Positions 1 through 10,317 of a stretch of 64,000 bases of DNA are shown piece after piece. Where the stretch lies: positions 18,502 through 82,501 of the forward strand of contig SXOA01000174.1 of NCBI GenBank assembly GCA_005778405.1, read 5' to 3'. This DNA is from Planctomycetaceae bacterium (lineage in GTDB: Bacteria > Planctomycetota > Planctomycetia > Pirellulales > Pirellulaceae). Positions within the stretch are counted from its first letter, which is position 1; the number at the start of each line of letters is the position of its first letter. A program made the position numbers and the translations under genes. The notes below the pieces were generated by a model. That model saw nothing but the letters and a program-made list of their open reading frames with translations. It was not told the origin of the DNA and made no database searches.

Positions 1-1
1 T

Positions 2-1531
2 CGCCTGTTCCTACTGCCGCACTGTTTGAAGCATGCGGAAGGCTGCCCCGCCGACTACGACGAGTTCGGCCTGGAGTGCAAAAAGTGCGGAGCGTGCAGC
101 ATCGCCGATTTCCGCGGCCTGGCGGACGAGATGGGGTATAAGGTCCTCGTCGCCGAAGGCTCCCCCATCGTTCTCAAAATCATCGTTAGCGGCTATGTGG
201 ACGCCATCGTTGGCGTCGCCTGCCTGAACGTGCTCGAAAAGGCGATCGACAAAATTCTGCTCGCCGGCATCCCCTGCATGGCGGTGCCGCTCCTCTCCAG
301 CGATTGCCGCAACACCAGCGTGGACGAGGACTGGGTGCTGGACATCATCAAGACCCAGCCGGGCCAGGCGACGCAGCAAACCGCCAGCTACGTCCACCTG
401 CTCCGCTCAGCCAGCAGCATGTTCAAGCCGGAAGAGCTGGACCGCATTTGTCCGCGACTGCGGGGAGGGCCGAAACTTTCGGAAGTAAATGGCCAGGGGA
501 TAGCAGCGCTCGACCCCATCGCCGCCACCGAGGCCATCGCCTACGACTTCCTCGGCAAGGGGGGCAAATACTCCCGCCCCTTCATTACGCTGGCTGTTCA
601 CGATGCTATGACGGGCGGCAAGGGAACATTGGCCGGCGGCGAACAGCATCTCGCCACAAACGTCAACGACTCCGTTCGCCGGGCGGCGATGTCCATCGAG
701 ACGTTCCACAAGGCCTCGCTCGTTCACGACGACATCCAGGACAACGACTCCTTCCGCTACGGCGAAGAGACCATCCACAAGCGGTACGGCATCCCCACCG
801 CCATCAACGTCGGCGACTATCTCATCGGCCTCGGCTATCGGCTCGTCAGCCGCGAGTCGAAGACGCTGGGGGCGGACGTGGTGGCCGACATTCTCGATAA
901 CCTGGCCGACTCCCACCTACGGCTCTCCGAAGGGCAAGGGGCCGAGCTGCTGTGGCGCGACGCCCGCGACAAACGCCTGAAGCCGCTCGACGCGCTGAAG
1001 ATTTACGCCCTCAAAACGTCCCCCGCCTTCGAAGCCGCCATGTTCAGCGGCATTCGGCTGGCCGGGTCCGCAGAAGAATACCGCGAGCCGGTGCGGCAGT
1101 TCGCCCGCAATCTCGGCGTGGCGTTCCAAATCCTCAACGATCTAAACGACTGGCAGGGGGACGAACACAACAAGCTCTCCGCCGGCGGCGACATCCTCGG
1201 CGGCCGCCCGACGGTTCTGTGGGCACTCGCCCTCGAAGGCATTGACTCTGCTGCGCAAGAAGAACTCCTGTCGCTGGTGAATGGTGACCATCGCATGGCC
1301 GGCGAGCGCATTGCCCGCGTCCGCCAGCTCTACGAAAAGGCCGGCGTTTTCGAAAAGGCGGCCCGGCTCATCGACAAGCATCAAGAGCGCGCCGAGGCCA
1401 TCGCTGACAAGCTCCAGCCTGAAGAGCTGCGGCGGCTGATGTACTATCTCATCGACAGCGTTCTTGACGGGCCGCGGGGTGTCCCGCAGTCACCAGAGCG
1501 CGAGCTGCTGCCGCTGCAGATCCAGACGTAG
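2..1531 (+). CDS. DUF116 / polyprenyl synthase fusion (5' partial)
   Basis: The frame is open to the left edge, so the true start is outside the window; the first in-frame TTG at 26 is not a convincing start because the upstream codons continue a DUF116-like LLPHC motif. The N-terminal ~130 residues hold closely spaced cysteines (HC, GC, ECKKCGAC) typical of DUF116, suggesting metal or cluster binding. From about residue 150 the protein is an all-helical isoprenyl diphosphate synthase: first Asp-rich motif HDDIQDND, second motif QILNDLNDW, where the canonical first Asp is Asn. Such enzymes condense IPP with allylic diphosphates to make prenyl chains for quinones or lipids. Fusion to DUF116 suggests a specialised substrate or control. 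The Asn change may alter activity. Family assignment is firm; product length is not predictable. Confidence 0.85.
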   Translation, partial: RLFLLPHCLKHAEGCPADYDEFGLECKKCGACSIADFRGLADEMGYKVLVAEGSPIVLKIIVSGYVDAIVGVACLNVLEKAIDKILLAGIPCMAVPLLSSDCRNTSVDEDWVLDIIKTQPGQATQQTASYVHLLRSASSMFKPEELDRICPRLRGGPKLSEVNGQGIAALDPIAATEAIAYDFLGKGGKYSRPFITLAVHDAMTGGKGTLAGGEQHLATNVNDSVRRAAMSIETFHKASLVHDDIQDNDSFRYGEETIHKRYGIPTAINVGDYLIGLGYRLVSRESKTLGADVVADILDNLADSHLRLSEGQGAELLWRDARDKRLKPLDALKIYALKTSPAFEAAMFSGIRLAGSAEEYREPVRQFARNLGVAFQILNDLNDWQGDEHNKLSAGGDILGGRPTVLWALALEGIDSAAQEELLSLVNGDHRMAGERIARVRQLYEKAGVFEKAARLIDKHQERAEAIADKLQPEELRRLMYYLIDSVLDGPRGVPQSPERELLPLQIQT

Positions 1532-1545
1532 GACAACAGCATAAC

Positions 1546-3015
1546 CTACGGCTCGATGCTCACCTGGAACGCGATGACTTGCACGTTTCCAAAGGACTGC
1601 TTCTTGATGATGCCAAAGCTATCGAGCTCTTGAGCCATCGGCTCGGCATTGTCCGCCGACTGCCGCAGGATCACGACGGCTCCTCCTGCCTTGAGCACCG
1701 CGTCGCGGGTTTGCTCCGTCAATCGCTCCGGCCCAGTCATGGGAAGCGGGATCAGGGCGTCTTCCGGAGCATCGAGGTTGTAGCGTGCTCGCACCGGCAA
1801 AAGTCCATATTCCCTCAAGGCGGGCGTGGGGTTCTCACCTAAGTCATCAGTCTCGATCAGTCCCGAGTGCACCAGGATTTTCCACCGCGGGTGCTGTTGG
1901 TGGGCCTGATTGACGGCAGCAATCGCCGCGCGCCAGTCTTCCTGACGGTCGACAAGAAGCTTGCCGTGATTCACGCCATTCTCGACAAGGCCGCTCCACC
2001 AGACTGCCACTGCCAAAACAACAATCGACGCAACTTGCCGCACTCGCGGCTGATCCGCGACCTGGCTGGCGGCAGCGATGCTGACCCAGAGCAGGGGAAA
2101 CGTCACCACGATATACCTGGTTTGAAAGACGGCTGCGAATCCCCACCAGGTGAGCCCAGCGGCGGCCAATGTGGGAATGAGGCAAGCCGCAGCCGTGAGG
2201 AGCACTCGCCGTGGTGGGAGCGGACTCCAAAGGGCAAGGAGAACGACGAGGGGAATATACACCTGGGCCGGCGAGAAATCGTCGGCAAACCCTGTCCAGT
2301 TGCTTCGCCGAGCCGCGATGTCCAGTAGTTGGTAGGCAGCCGGCAAAGCGCACACCGTGATGACACTCCCGATGATCAGCCAGACCTTCCTGTCGGACGG
2401 CTTTCCTTCTCGATCGAAAAACGAATAGACGAAGCAGCAGCCGATCAGGCCACCGATGTAAAGCGCCGTCGTGTAATGCAAATAGAATAACGCGATGAGA
2501 GTCGGCACGAGCGCAGCAGGCCAGAGGAATCCGCCGCGCAGCGATTCAATAGCCAGAATCATGGCCCCCGCACTCGCTAGTTCGACGAGGGCATAGGGGC
2601 GGGCCTCCGTGGAATAGAAAATCGACGTACGATCCACACAGACCAGGAGTGCCGCCAGGATCGCGGCGAGAGAGGTCTTCTCTCCGAGTTCCAGTCGCCG
2701 CACGAGCAGCCACGCCATCGCGGGGAGAGCGATTCCCGCGAGCACGCTCGGCAGCCGCAAGGTGAACTCGCTTTCGCCGAGCAGTCGCGTGACTCCCCAA
2801 ACGAGCCAGAAATAGAGAGGGGATTGGTTGCCCTCTGCGGCCCGCTGGGCCACTTGATCCAAACCGGCCTGCACACACCACGAAGTGTGCAGCTCGTCAA
2901 TCCACAGACTCTCGTTGACTTGCCACAGGCGCAGCATAGCCGCGAGCGCCGTTATGCCGGCGAGAATCATCCAGTCCCTCAATGAAGAAGAAGTGCGGCT
3001 CATCTTCCGCATCAT
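1546..3015 (-). CDS. Family 39-like membrane glycosyltransferase
   Basis: A 489-residue polytopic membrane protein with about ten hydrophobic segments. Near residue 40 it has LWIDELHT, matching the Asp-Glu loop of ArnT/PMT-type glycosyltransferases that use polyprenyl-phosphate sugars, and further on EARPYAL, another family hallmark. It most likely moves a sugar from a lipid carrier onto a lipid or polymer at the outer face of the cytoplasmic membrane. It is last in a four-gene operon; its ATG lies three bases after the stop of the ExeA-like gene, so translation is probably coupled. The neighbours (CpsD-like and ExeA-like ATPases) point to extracellular polysaccharide. The acceptor cannot be read from sequence. 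Confidence 0.8.
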   Translation of the reverse strand: MMRKMSRTSSSLRDWMILAGITALAAMLRLWQVNESLWIDELHTSWCVQAGLDQVAQRAAEGNQSPLYFWLVWGVTRLLGESEFTLRLPSVLAGIALPAMAWLLVRRLELGEKTSLAAILAALLVCVDRTSIFYSTEARPYALVELASAGAMILAIESLRGGFLWPAALVPTLIALFYLHYTTALYIGGLIGCCFVYSFFDREGKPSDRKVWLIIGSVITVCALPAAYQLLDIAARRSNWTGFADDFSPAQVYIPLVVLLALWSPLPPRRVLLTAAACLIPTLAAAGLTWWGFAAVFQTRYIVVTFPLLWVSIAAASQVADQPRVRQVASIVVLAVAVWWSGLVENGVNHGKLLVDRQEDWRAAIAAVNQAHQQHPRWKILVHSGLIETDDLGENPTPALREYGLLPVRARYNLDAPEDALIPLPMTGPERLTEQTRDAVLKAGGAVVILRQSADNAEPMAQELDSFGIIKKQSFGNVQVIAFQVSIEP

Positions 3016-3018
3016 AAA

Positions 3019-3834
3019 CTACTCGGCTGTCACGCCGGTAAGTTCTTCGGAGATGGCGGCGATCTGATCAGGGCCGATGGAAGTCAGCTCTTCCGCAAAG
3101 CCGACGAGGAGGGCCAGGTCGCAGAGTCGGTTGATCCGCCGTGGAATGCCGAGTGTTTCCTGATGGATGGCTTCCAACGCCCCATCCGTGAAGATGGCTT
3201 GCTTCGCCCCAGCCGCGGTCAGGCGGTGCTGAATGTATCCCATCGTCTCTTCCGGCTTGAATCGCCGCAGCAGGCACTTCACCGCCAGCCGCTCTTCCAA
3301 ATCGGGGTGACGCTCAATGGCCAGGAGCAGCGAGGTCTGCCCCGTGAGCAGGAACGAAGCCAGCGGCCGGGCGTCCTGTTCTAAGTTGAGCAGGAGCCGC
3401 ACCGTTTCCAAGGCCTGCGAGTCGTCGAGCAAATGAGCTTCGTCAATGACGATGACTGCGTGTTTGCCGGCCTTGGCATTTTCCCGCAGTCGCGTTTCAA
3501 TTCGCCGAAGACTTTGTTCGACGGTCAGCGAAGTTCCACCACCGGCACTAAGCTGGTCCGCCAAATAGGCCAGCAGTTGACCCGGCGGCATCTGCGGAAA
3601 GACCAGATGCACTTTCGGCGACAGACTCTCTCCTAGCTGCCGCGTCAGCGTCTGCGCGAGCATCGTTTTGCCGAGGCCCGCGGCACCCGTCAGCAGCGCG
3701 GCACCGCGGCGGTTTTCGAGAGCATAGCGGAGCTTGAGGAGCGCCCCTTGCTGGGACTCGCTCGGGTAATAGAATCTCGAGTCGGCCGAATGGTCGAATG
3801 GGCGGGCGGCAAGTTGCCAATGCGTCTCGTACAT
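3019..3834 (-). CDS. ExeA/GspA-like AAA ATPase
   Basis: A 271-residue ATPase beginning with the YETHW..RPFD start typical of ExeA and XrtA-system ATPases. Walker A is GAAGLGKT (about residue 50) and Walker B is VIVIDEAHLL (about 125-135). An arginine-rich GIPRRINRLCD segment near residue 230 is the usual sensor/lid region. The ATG overlaps the stop of the upstream gene as TAATG, a strong sign of translational coupling. Members of this family assist secretion machines and, in exosortase loci, sit beside a CpsD-type kinase as here. There is no peptidoglycan-binding tail, so the protein is shorter than classical ExeA. A role in polysaccharide export is inferred from neighbours. Confidence 0.85.
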   Translation of the reverse strand: MYETHWQLAARPFDHSADSRFYYPSESQQGALLKLRYALENRRGAALLTGAAGLGKTMLAQTLTRQLGESLSPKVHLVFPQMPPGQLLAYLADQLSAGGGTSLTVEQSLRRIETRLRENAKAGKHAVIVIDEAHLLDDSQALETVRLLLNLEQDARPLASFLLTGQTSLLLAIERHPDLEERLAVKCLLRRFKPEETMGYIQHRLTAAGAKQAIFTDGALEAIHQETLGIPRRINRLCDLALLVGFAEELTSIGPDQIAAISEELTGVTAE

Positions 3835-5525
3835 TAAGCCACAAGCTTCTCTTGGGGGACGAAGTTTTCCGCGATGCCCACCGCCTCGATGCCGCTCAGG
3901 CTCAGCCGCTCACCAATGGCCTGGCTCTCCGAGGGGGTGCAGTAGCGAAGATCCCGCACGACGATCGCTGCATCCGCCGGCGGAGCTTCATTCTCGGGGA
4001 ACAACGAACCATCTCCCGCCGCGGTTGGGCCCAAATCCAACACCAGTAAGTCGAATGCACTGGCCGCCTCGCGGAGCGTCTTGGTCAGCCGCGGATCCGC
4101 CAGTGACAGCGGAGCGGCTGCGGTGGAGACGTCGAGCGGCAGGACCGTAAGATTGTCGTCGAGGGACTTGATGGCGGCTTCGGAGAGAGTGGTTTTTCCC
4201 AGGGCCGCTTCGTGCCAACTGCCGGCAATTTCCAGTCCTAGGCTCGCGGCGAGCTGGGGGCGGGCAAAGTCGGCATCGACGAGAGCCACCTTCAGCCCCG
4301 CCGAGGCCGCACTCCGAGCCAGACACAGTGCCAGAGTCGTCCGTCCCTCACCCCGCCGACTGCCAGTGATGGCGAGAGACCTCAAGCCGTCCCGTACCGC
4401 GGCGACAATCTTTTCGCCAGCCTGCGCAAAGTACGACTGTTCGTCACGCAAGAGCTTGTCGCACAAAGCCGGCCAATGGAACCGGTCGACTTCCCAGGCA
4501 GGAACCAGCTGCTGACCATGGTGGGGCGCGGTGGTGATTGTCTTAGCGGAAGCGGCGGCGGCCATGGCAGGGGCTTGCGCAACTCCCACGAGCTCAGCAG
4601 CTTCTTCTTCCGTAACTACCAGAGGGCGATCTTTAATCTTCGCTTCGGAAGGTGTGGCGAAGGGTGCTTCCGCGGCAGGCTTGATGAGGTCTTCTACCGA
4701 GGGCTGCGGCGGCTGATGGGGCCCGGCGACCGCGGCATGAGCGGCGTCGAGGCGGTAGCTTTTGGCCGGCGACTGTTCCGGCACCGCGGCCTCCATGACC
4801 CTTTCGTGTACCAGTTCCGTCACCGCCGCTGGCTGCTCGGGCATCGTTTCCAGGTCGAGCGAAATCAGCGAACTCGCTTGTGCGGCAGCCAGATCTTCCT
4901 GCTGGGGCCAGACGGCGAATGCCGAGTCAGCCACCACGGGAGAATCTCCCAACAATTCATCCCACCGTTGGCGGACTTCCACGGCGTTCGCTAAAGCCAA
5001 GAGGGGAACAACCTCGGCTACGACAACCGGAGCCTTCGCTTCTACCTCTGCCGGATTGACCACCGCAACCACTTCTTCCGGCAGTTCTTCCACTTCATTG
5101 CCAGCACTCGTCGTTAACTGCGGAAGAGGCGGAATCTGCGCCTTCCTGGCTCGCTTCGGCTGGGACGCGATTGCGGCGGGCTGAACCACCGGCTTCGGCA
5201 GGTGCTGCAGAACAGGTGCGGCGGTCTCGACCACTTCCATCTGCGCCAGACGATATCGCAAAGGGAGACGGCGGGAGGCACGGCCAGCGAAGTGCGGCGG
5301 CGGCACTGACACAGGCTCCGCGGCCCGCGGAGTTTCCAGGCGATACAGCGTGCCGGCGGCGTAGATGTTCTCAATCTGCGCGCTGGTCGCGTGTCCAAGA
5401 GGCGCGCGTGCGAACCGTTCGGCCACGGCTGGCGCATGGGTTGCCTCGGCATTGTTCGTTGCCGCTTTTGCCGGCGGTGGCTCTTTGGCGTACGCCTTAA
5501 TAAAGGCCTGATCCAGTGCGCTCAT
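3834..5525 (-). CDS. CpsD/MinD-like ATPase with long N-terminal extension
   Basis: 563 residues from the ATG at 5525; a longer open frame to 5657 runs into the upstream gene and its extra residues look like off-frame translation. The first ~340 residues are Ala/Pro/Glu-rich and low complexity. The C-terminal ~220 residues form a P-loop domain resembling bacterial tyrosine autokinases: deviant Walker A GSRRGEGRTT and Walker A' VALVDADFARPQL. The usual Walker Lys is Arg (GEGRT rather than GEGKS), and there is no C-terminal tyrosine cluster. It may therefore be a regulator or partner rather than an active BY-kinase. It overlaps the upstream gene by 29 bases and the downstream ATPase by one base. 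Function in polysaccharide chain control is inferred. Confidence 0.75.
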   Translation of the reverse strand: MSALDQAFIKAYAKEPPPAKAATNNAEATHAPAVAERFARAPLGHATSAQIENIYAAGTLYRLETPRAAEPVSVPPPHFAGRASRRLPLRYRLAQMEVVETAAPVLQHLPKPVVQPAAIASQPKRARKAQIPPLPQLTTSAGNEVEELPEEVVAVVNPAEVEAKAPVVVAEVVPLLALANAVEVRQRWDELLGDSPVVADSAFAVWPQQEDLAAAQASSLISLDLETMPEQPAAVTELVHERVMEAAVPEQSPAKSYRLDAAHAAVAGPHQPPQPSVEDLIKPAAEAPFATPSEAKIKDRPLVVTEEEAAELVGVAQAPAMAAAASAKTITTAPHHGQQLVPAWEVDRFHWPALCDKLLRDEQSYFAQAGEKIVAAVRDGLRSLAITGSRRGEGRTTLALCLARSAASAGLKVALVDADFARPQLAASLGLEIAGSWHEAALGKTTLSEAAIKSLDDNLTVLPLDVSTAAAPLSLADPRLTKTLREAASAFDLLVLDLGPTAAGDGSLFPENEAPPADAAIVVRDLRYCTPSESQAIGERLSLSGIEAVGIAENFVPQEKLVA

Positions 5526-6858
5526 GACGGGGTCCGCTGGTTCTGGTTGGGGGGACGTTGTTTGGGGTGCCAGGCTGATTCGAAGCAGGCGCGGCTCGCG
5601 GCGGCGAACTCCGCGGCTGGGCTGGTGCCGTCCGACTCGGCGGCGGTTCGAAATCACGATAGGTGCCGGGATTGGTCACCGGATAGCTTTCTGGTGCCTT
5701 TCCTTCCGGCGCTTCGCTGGTCGCCTGGCGGACCACGGGATCCTGCGGAGCGCTACTGGGAGGTCCGTAAACGCTGGGCGACTCCTCTGACTCTGAGATC
5801 GCCGGCAGTTTCCCTTCTTTGGCTTCCGGCTTCGCCGCAACCCGCTCATCCGCCGCTTCTTTCCAGGGGAAGAGGGATTTGGAATCGGCAATCTCCGTGG
5901 GGAGCGCGGAATCTGGAATTGCCGAATCGGACTTGGATCCAGGCAAATCCGCGCTGGCCTCCGCGGATGCAGTCCTTGCCGCGGGGCTGGTCTCCTCCAT
6001 CAAGGTCGGCGATTGATGAGGCTCGCTGGCCGAAACCGATTCCTTCGCCGTGTGGGCGTCGGTGACTTTGGATTCCGCTTCGGTCGGCGTCTTGCTCAGG
6101 GCCTCCTCGTGCGATGTCGCGGCTCTGTCGGGGTTGGCCGGGGCCGGCTCATCGCCGTTCTGCGCCATGTAAATGGTGGCAATCAAGGCAAACACAAATC
6201 CCACGGCAATGACCTTGCCATGTGTCCCCATCCAGTTGTTGTTTTTCGCGGGAGCCGCCGGCCGATTTCTGGCTCGCTGCTCTGTCCGATGGCGAGGGGA
6301 AGGAGCATTAGACTCTTGCGGCGGAGTAATGTCCGTGGCCATCACCTTTCCCTTGGTCGGCGCGGCGGGCACAGTATCCTCCGCAGTTGCTTCCACAGCA
6401 GGAGTTGCCACCGGCGGTTCAGCGGCAACGGAATCGGAAATCTTGCTGATCTGCGTGCTCTCGGTCTGACTCGGTTCGGCAAGGGTTTGCGGAACCACCA
6501 ATTCCGGCTGCTGCTCGACCTGGGGAATTCCTGGTTTCGGCCCTTCTGCCGCAGGGGGCTCCAGACTATCGGCCGCTGGCTGCGGAACCTCGGCTTGGGG
6601 GGGCTCCATGGTGGCCGGGCTTTCGGCAATCGGCGCGGGGGGAGCCATCACTTCCGGAGTCGCAAGCGCTGCATCAACGGTGACGGCCTCTGGAAGCGCG
6701 AGCAGCGGAGTCGACAATGTTTTCGGTGGTGCAACCCGGCCTTGCAGACTCAGGTCTGCAAGCTGAAACAGGACCGGCATTTCCAGCGGCGGCCGGCCCG
6801 GCTTGCGGAAGGCATCCCGCGCGGTGCGGCGGGGATCCGTTTGCAATGTGGTCGTCAT
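5497..6858 (-). CDS. Proline/glutamate-rich single-pass membrane protein
   Basis: 453 residues if it starts at the ATG at 6858, which has GAAGGA nine bases upstream; a start at 6909 is possible but has no such site. No known family is recognised. About 215 cytoplasmic residues rich in Pro, Glu and Ala lead to one transmembrane helix (VIAVGFVFALIATIYMA, about 215-232), followed by ~220 disordered residues rich in Ser, Pro and Glu, probably outside the membrane. It is first in the operon with the CpsD-like and ExeA-like ATPases. Its topology recalls the membrane adaptor that partners CpsD-type kinases, but there is no Wzz domain. Role as anchor or co-polymerase substitute is a guess. Confidence 0.6.
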   Translation of the reverse strand: MTTTLQTDPRRTARDAFRKPGRPPLEMPVLFQLADLSLQGRVAPPKTLSTPLLALPEAVTVDAALATPEVMAPPAPIAESPATMEPPQAEVPQPAADSLEPPAAEGPKPGIPQVEQQPELVVPQTLAEPSQTESTQISKISDSVAAEPPVATPAVEATAEDTVPAAPTKGKVMATDITPPQESNAPSPRHRTEQRARNRPAAPAKNNNWMGTHGKVIAVGFVFALIATIYMAQNGDEPAPANPDRAATSHEEALSKTPTEAESKVTDAHTAKESVSASEPHQSPTLMEETSPAARTASAEASADLPGSKSDSAIPDSALPTEIADSKSLFPWKEAADERVAAKPEAKEGKLPAISESEESPSVYGPPSSAPQDPVVRQATSEAPEGKAPESYPVTNPGTYRDFEPPPSRTAPAQPRSSPPRAAPASNQPGTPNNVPPTRTSGPRHERTGSGLY

Positions 6859-7077
6859 GCGGGGTCCTTCCCGAAATGTGGGGCGGGCTTCCTGTCTGCC
6901 TGTTTCCAACTACCTTCGCATCGTGCGCCAACACCTTCAGCGCATCGAGCGCAGCCCATGCCGCCCCTCTGTTATCGGTTCCGCCTGCATCAATCTTGAT
7001 ACGTGGGCGAACTTTACCGCCTGCGGAAGAAATTCCCCAGAGGGAAAGCGGGCGGGATCGCTGCTGGTGCTAGCAGG

Positions 7078-8040
7078 CTAATGTCCGAACTTGTCTCTCG
7101 CTCGCACAGGGTAGCCCCGGAGGAACTCAGCAACCTCCATTACTCGCTTTCCTGCGGGTTGAAGGGCGTGGATGAAAAGTCTGCCGCTGCCGGTGGCAAT
7201 GAGAAGTTGCTTGCTGTCGCTCAGTATGACCTCGCCAGGTGGGAAGGAGCACTGCTCCGTCCTACTATCCACGGACACCTGGTCGAGCAGCAGCCGCAGC
7301 GGCTCGGCGCCGGCGCGGAGCCAGTGGGTGTAGGTGGCGGGCCAGGGTTTGAAGGCGCGGACCTGGTTGCGGATTTGCTCGGCGGTGCGGGTCCAGTCGA
7401 CCGCGCCGTCGGTTTTTTTGAGGCGGGGGGCTTTGGTGGCTTGCGATTGGTCCTGGATTTCGCCGATGGGGGAGACTCGATCCCAGCGGGAGAGTTTTTC
7501 GATGGCTTCCTGGACCGCTTCGACTCCCAAGTACGACAACTGCTGTTCCAGATTCGGCATCGTCACATTGCTGCTGATTGCCATGCGCCGCACGGCCAAA
7601 CAGGGTCCGCCGTCCAGCCGCGGCGTCATGTGGATGACGGTCACACCGGTCTCCGCATCGCCGTTGTAAACCGCCCAGTGGACCGGAGCCGCCCCGCGAT
7701 ACTTCGGCAGCAGCGAGCCATGCAGATTGATTCCCCCCAGCGGCGCGACCGCCAGCAGCTCGCGCGAAAGAATCTGGCCGTAGTCGCAGACCACGAGCAA
7801 ATCCGGCTGCCAGGAAGCAAGCTTCTGCCGGGCTTCTTCGGTATTGATGCTGTCGGGGGCGTAGACTTCGAGGCCGCGCTCTTCGGCTAAGTCCCGCATG
7901 GGGTTGAGGGATGTCTTTTCACGGCCTTTGGCCGCCTGCGTAGGGCGCGTCACGAGCGCCGGCACTTCGTGTGAAGAATCGAGCAGCCACCGAAATGTTG
8001 GAACGGCAAATGGACCCGTTCCCAAGGGAAGAATACGCAT
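7078..8040 (-). CDS. fmt: Methionyl-tRNA formyltransferase
   Basis: A 320-residue enzyme that transfers a formyl group from 10-formyl-THF to Met-tRNA(fMet) for translation initiation. Diagnostic features are the N-terminal Rossmann-like formyltransferase fold, the conserved NLHGSLLPKYRGAAP segment containing the catalytic Asn-His pair, and LDGGP after it, followed by a C-terminal tRNA-binding domain. I chose the ATG at 8040 (MRILPLGTGPF) because this aligns with the family start; the upstream extension to 8076 adds 12 unlikely residues. It is last in a run with asnS and a short orphan gene, all on the minus strand. No peptide deformylase gene adjoins it in the window, unlike the frequent def-fmt arrangement. 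Confidence 0.93.
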   Translation of the reverse strand: MRILPLGTGPFAVPTFRWLLDSSHEVPALVTRPTQAAKGREKTSLNPMRDLAEERGLEVYAPDSINTEEARQKLASWQPDLLVVCDYGQILSRELLAVAPLGGINLHGSLLPKYRGAAPVHWAVYNGDAETGVTVIHMTPRLDGGPCLAVRRMAISSNVTMPNLEQQLSYLGVEAVQEAIEKLSRWDRVSPIGEIQDQSQATKAPRLKKTDGAVDWTRTAEQIRNQVRAFKPWPATYTHWLRAGAEPLRLLLDQVSVDSRTEQCSFPPGEVILSDSKQLLIATGSGRLFIHALQPAGKRVMEVAEFLRGYPVRARDKFGH

Positions 8041-8076
8041 AATTTGAGGTTCTTTGCCAATGCCGACAAATCGCAA

Positions 8077-8670
8077 TCATCCTTCTCTTGCCAGTTCTGC
8101 TTGGAATCCCCACTTTGTTAACAACTCGTCGGTATCGTCGTGGTAATAGAGCACGAAATTGCTTTGCTTACCTTGCTCGTTCTTCCAAAGAAAATAGTTC
8201 GCAAATCGCCGTGCCACATGCAACTCAACATCCGCTTCATTAGTCTGGCTTTCATAAAGCGGTAGAAATATTCCAGCGAACAGCTTCATAAGTCCATCGC
8301 CCGAGTCATTGTGATTATTCCACTGTCTCGCCTTAAGTGCTCTTCCGATGAGGTCTCCAAAGTCTGGGGCGGTCACCAATCCGCTGTCGAAGACGCCGTA
8401 GATTGGAATGTGCAGCGGAATGCCTGTTTGTCGTCTATCCCAGCTTTGCTGGAGCTTTTTCCAATGAATCAGCAGACTATCCCTTGCTGATTCCGGCAAT
8501 CGGCCCCAAACACGCGCCGACACGCGACCAACACTGTCGCGTTTCGGTGCCAAGCAGATGGATAGGTATAGGTTGGGGACACCGTCTACCGGCGATGCCT
8601 CCCGATAGACTCGTTTCCAGCGTTGCTTCCGCGTAAAGTTTGTCCACCAAACTTTGAGATCTGAAAACAT
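8077..8670 (-). CDS. Hypothetical protein between asnS and fmt
   Basis: 197 residues from the ATG at 8670, 17 bases after the asnS stop. An apparent much longer open frame through 9870 is an artefact: its N-terminal part is asnS read in the wrong frame. The protein is rich in aromatic and charged residues, has no signal peptide, no membrane segment and no motif I recognise. Its DNA is visibly richer in A and T than the flanking asnS and fmt genes, which could indicate later arrival. It may be co-transcribed with both translation genes. I cannot assign a function; homologue search would decide whether it is conserved or a strain-specific insertion. Confidence 0.6.
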   Translation of the reverse strand: MFSDLKVWWTNFTRKQRWKRVYREASPVDGVPNLYLSICLAPKRDSVGRVSARVWGRLPESARDSLLIHWKKLQQSWDRRQTGIPLHIPIYGVFDSGLVTAPDFGDLIGRALKARQWNNHNDSGDGLMKLFAGIFLPLYESQTNEADVELHVARRFANYFLWKNEQGKQSNFVLYYHDDTDELLTKWGFQAELAREG

Positions 8671-8687
8671 AGCTTTGCGCAGGGATG

Positions 8688-10079
<1,392 letters not shown>

Positions 10080-10317
10080 GGTGGATCCTTCCGAAGGGAG
10101 GAGAAAAATGAAAAGCGGAAAGTGGAATGCGGAAAGCCGAAGTGATGCTGGGTTCATTCTGGCGTTTGGCGGCGGGACTGAGAAGTTCCCCTCACTGCGA
10201 CTCATGAAACGACCATTATTCGCTCACCATGCTCGATTCTCCGGCAATCGCCGCATACACTCTGAGTGATTGCCGCAGATTTTTCGCATCCTTGAACTTG
10301 CAACCCCGAGTGCCGTT

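Noticed and set aside
5526..5657. Extended N-terminus for the CpsD-like gene
   Set aside because: It lies wholly within the upstream coding region and is Arg-rich off-frame sequence; the ATG at 5525 starts a sensible protein.
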